Below are positions 62,350-64,000 of a stretch of 64,000 nt of DNA, piece by piece; within the stretch, counting starts at the first letter, position 1, and every line of letters starts with the position of its first letter. Source of the DNA: Phycicoccus sp. HDW14 (GTDB taxonomy: Bacteria > Actinomycetota > Actinomycetes > Actinomycetales > Dermatophilaceae). The translations under genes were made by a program, and so were the position numbers. The DNA is taken from NCBI RefSeq assembly GCF_011383005.1, contig NZ_CP049935.1, forward strand, positions 2,046,001 to 2,110,000. Direction: 5' to 3'. The notes below the pieces were generated by a model, which searched no databases, was not told where the DNA came from, and saw only the letters and a program-made list of their open reading frames with translations.

Positions 62350-62386
62350 TGGCCGCGAACCGAGCGCTGGGCTCGGGGCGCTGGGC

Positions 62387-63906
<1,520 letters not shown>

Positions 63907-64000
63907 TCATCACCCAGGCCGGTAGTGCGTCGTTCAGGGTACCGCAACGGCCCCCGTGCCCCGCAAAGCCGCGACAGGGGTTCGACGGGCGGCTAGCCTG

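Overview
The window comes from a very high-G+C actinobacterium (mostly above 70% G+C by eye, with GTG starts and GTGA/ATGA overlaps). Actinobacterial hallmark genes are whiB1, pdtaS, mtrA-mtrB-lpqB, long-form hpf, secA, an Rv3235-type gene and the large NAD-dependent glutamate dehydrogenase. Several neighbour pairs match Mycobacterium tuberculosis (whiB1/pdtaS; mtrA-mtrB-lpqB-comF-hpf-secA; ahcY near mtrA). The Tad loci and gene mix suggest Micrococcales, perhaps Intrasporangiaceae; that placement is inference.

Layout. (1) 1-2.65 kb is one end of an integrated mobile element: the tail of a possible serine recombinase, a small ORF, a rolling-circle (HUH) Rep, a candidate origin repeat, and a lower-G+C gene with a PD-(D/E)XK nuclease signature. 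The element ends exactly inside the Walker A codons of a tadA/cpaF-type ATPase, leaving only its first ~206 codons (2.65-3.27 kb). (2) 3.4-7.5 kb: an EssC/EccC-like FHA-FtsK/SpoIIIE ATPase. (3) 7.5-24.8 kb: membrane protein, whiB1, pdtaS, NAD-GDH, decarboxylase, M20 peptidase, two small WXG-like helical proteins, DUF2505, pruA, a DUF6912-like protein, WS/DGAT, and a CpaE-like/SAF pair. (4) 24.9-39 kb: conserved block with HTH protein, LysM protein, Rv3235-type protein, secA, GNAT, YcaQ-like glycosylase, NarL-type regulator, hpf, comF, lpqB-mtrB-mtrA. (5) 39.1-48.4 kb: a sensor/regulator pair facing a complete Tad pilus operon (two Flp pilins, CpaB, CpaE/TadZ, TadA, VWA-TadB fusion, TadC). (6) 48.6-62.2 kb: a surface-glycan block with four related multi-pass membrane proteins, a YfhO-like protein, GtrA, another GT-C-like protein, a WecD-like acetyltransferase, a WecE-like aminotransferase and a GtrB-like glycosyltransferase. 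(7) ahcY closes the window.

How it works together. MtrAB-LpqB, WhiB1 and PdtaS are global regulators of envelope, redox and antitermination responses. SecA, HPF and AhcY are core functions. Blocks 5 and 6, pilus plus glycan, sit between mtrA and ahcY, which lie close together on the same strand in M. tuberculosis, so they look like an interposed surface-structure region.

Sequence quality. About nineteen frame breaks interrupt otherwise well-conserved genes, including probable core genes such as ahcY, lpqB and the glutamate dehydrogenase. Nearly all are explained by one base missing from a G or C run. I treat these as probable sequencing errors and give each such gene as one full-length feature, with the break noted. 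No tRNA, rRNA or CRISPR array was recognised.
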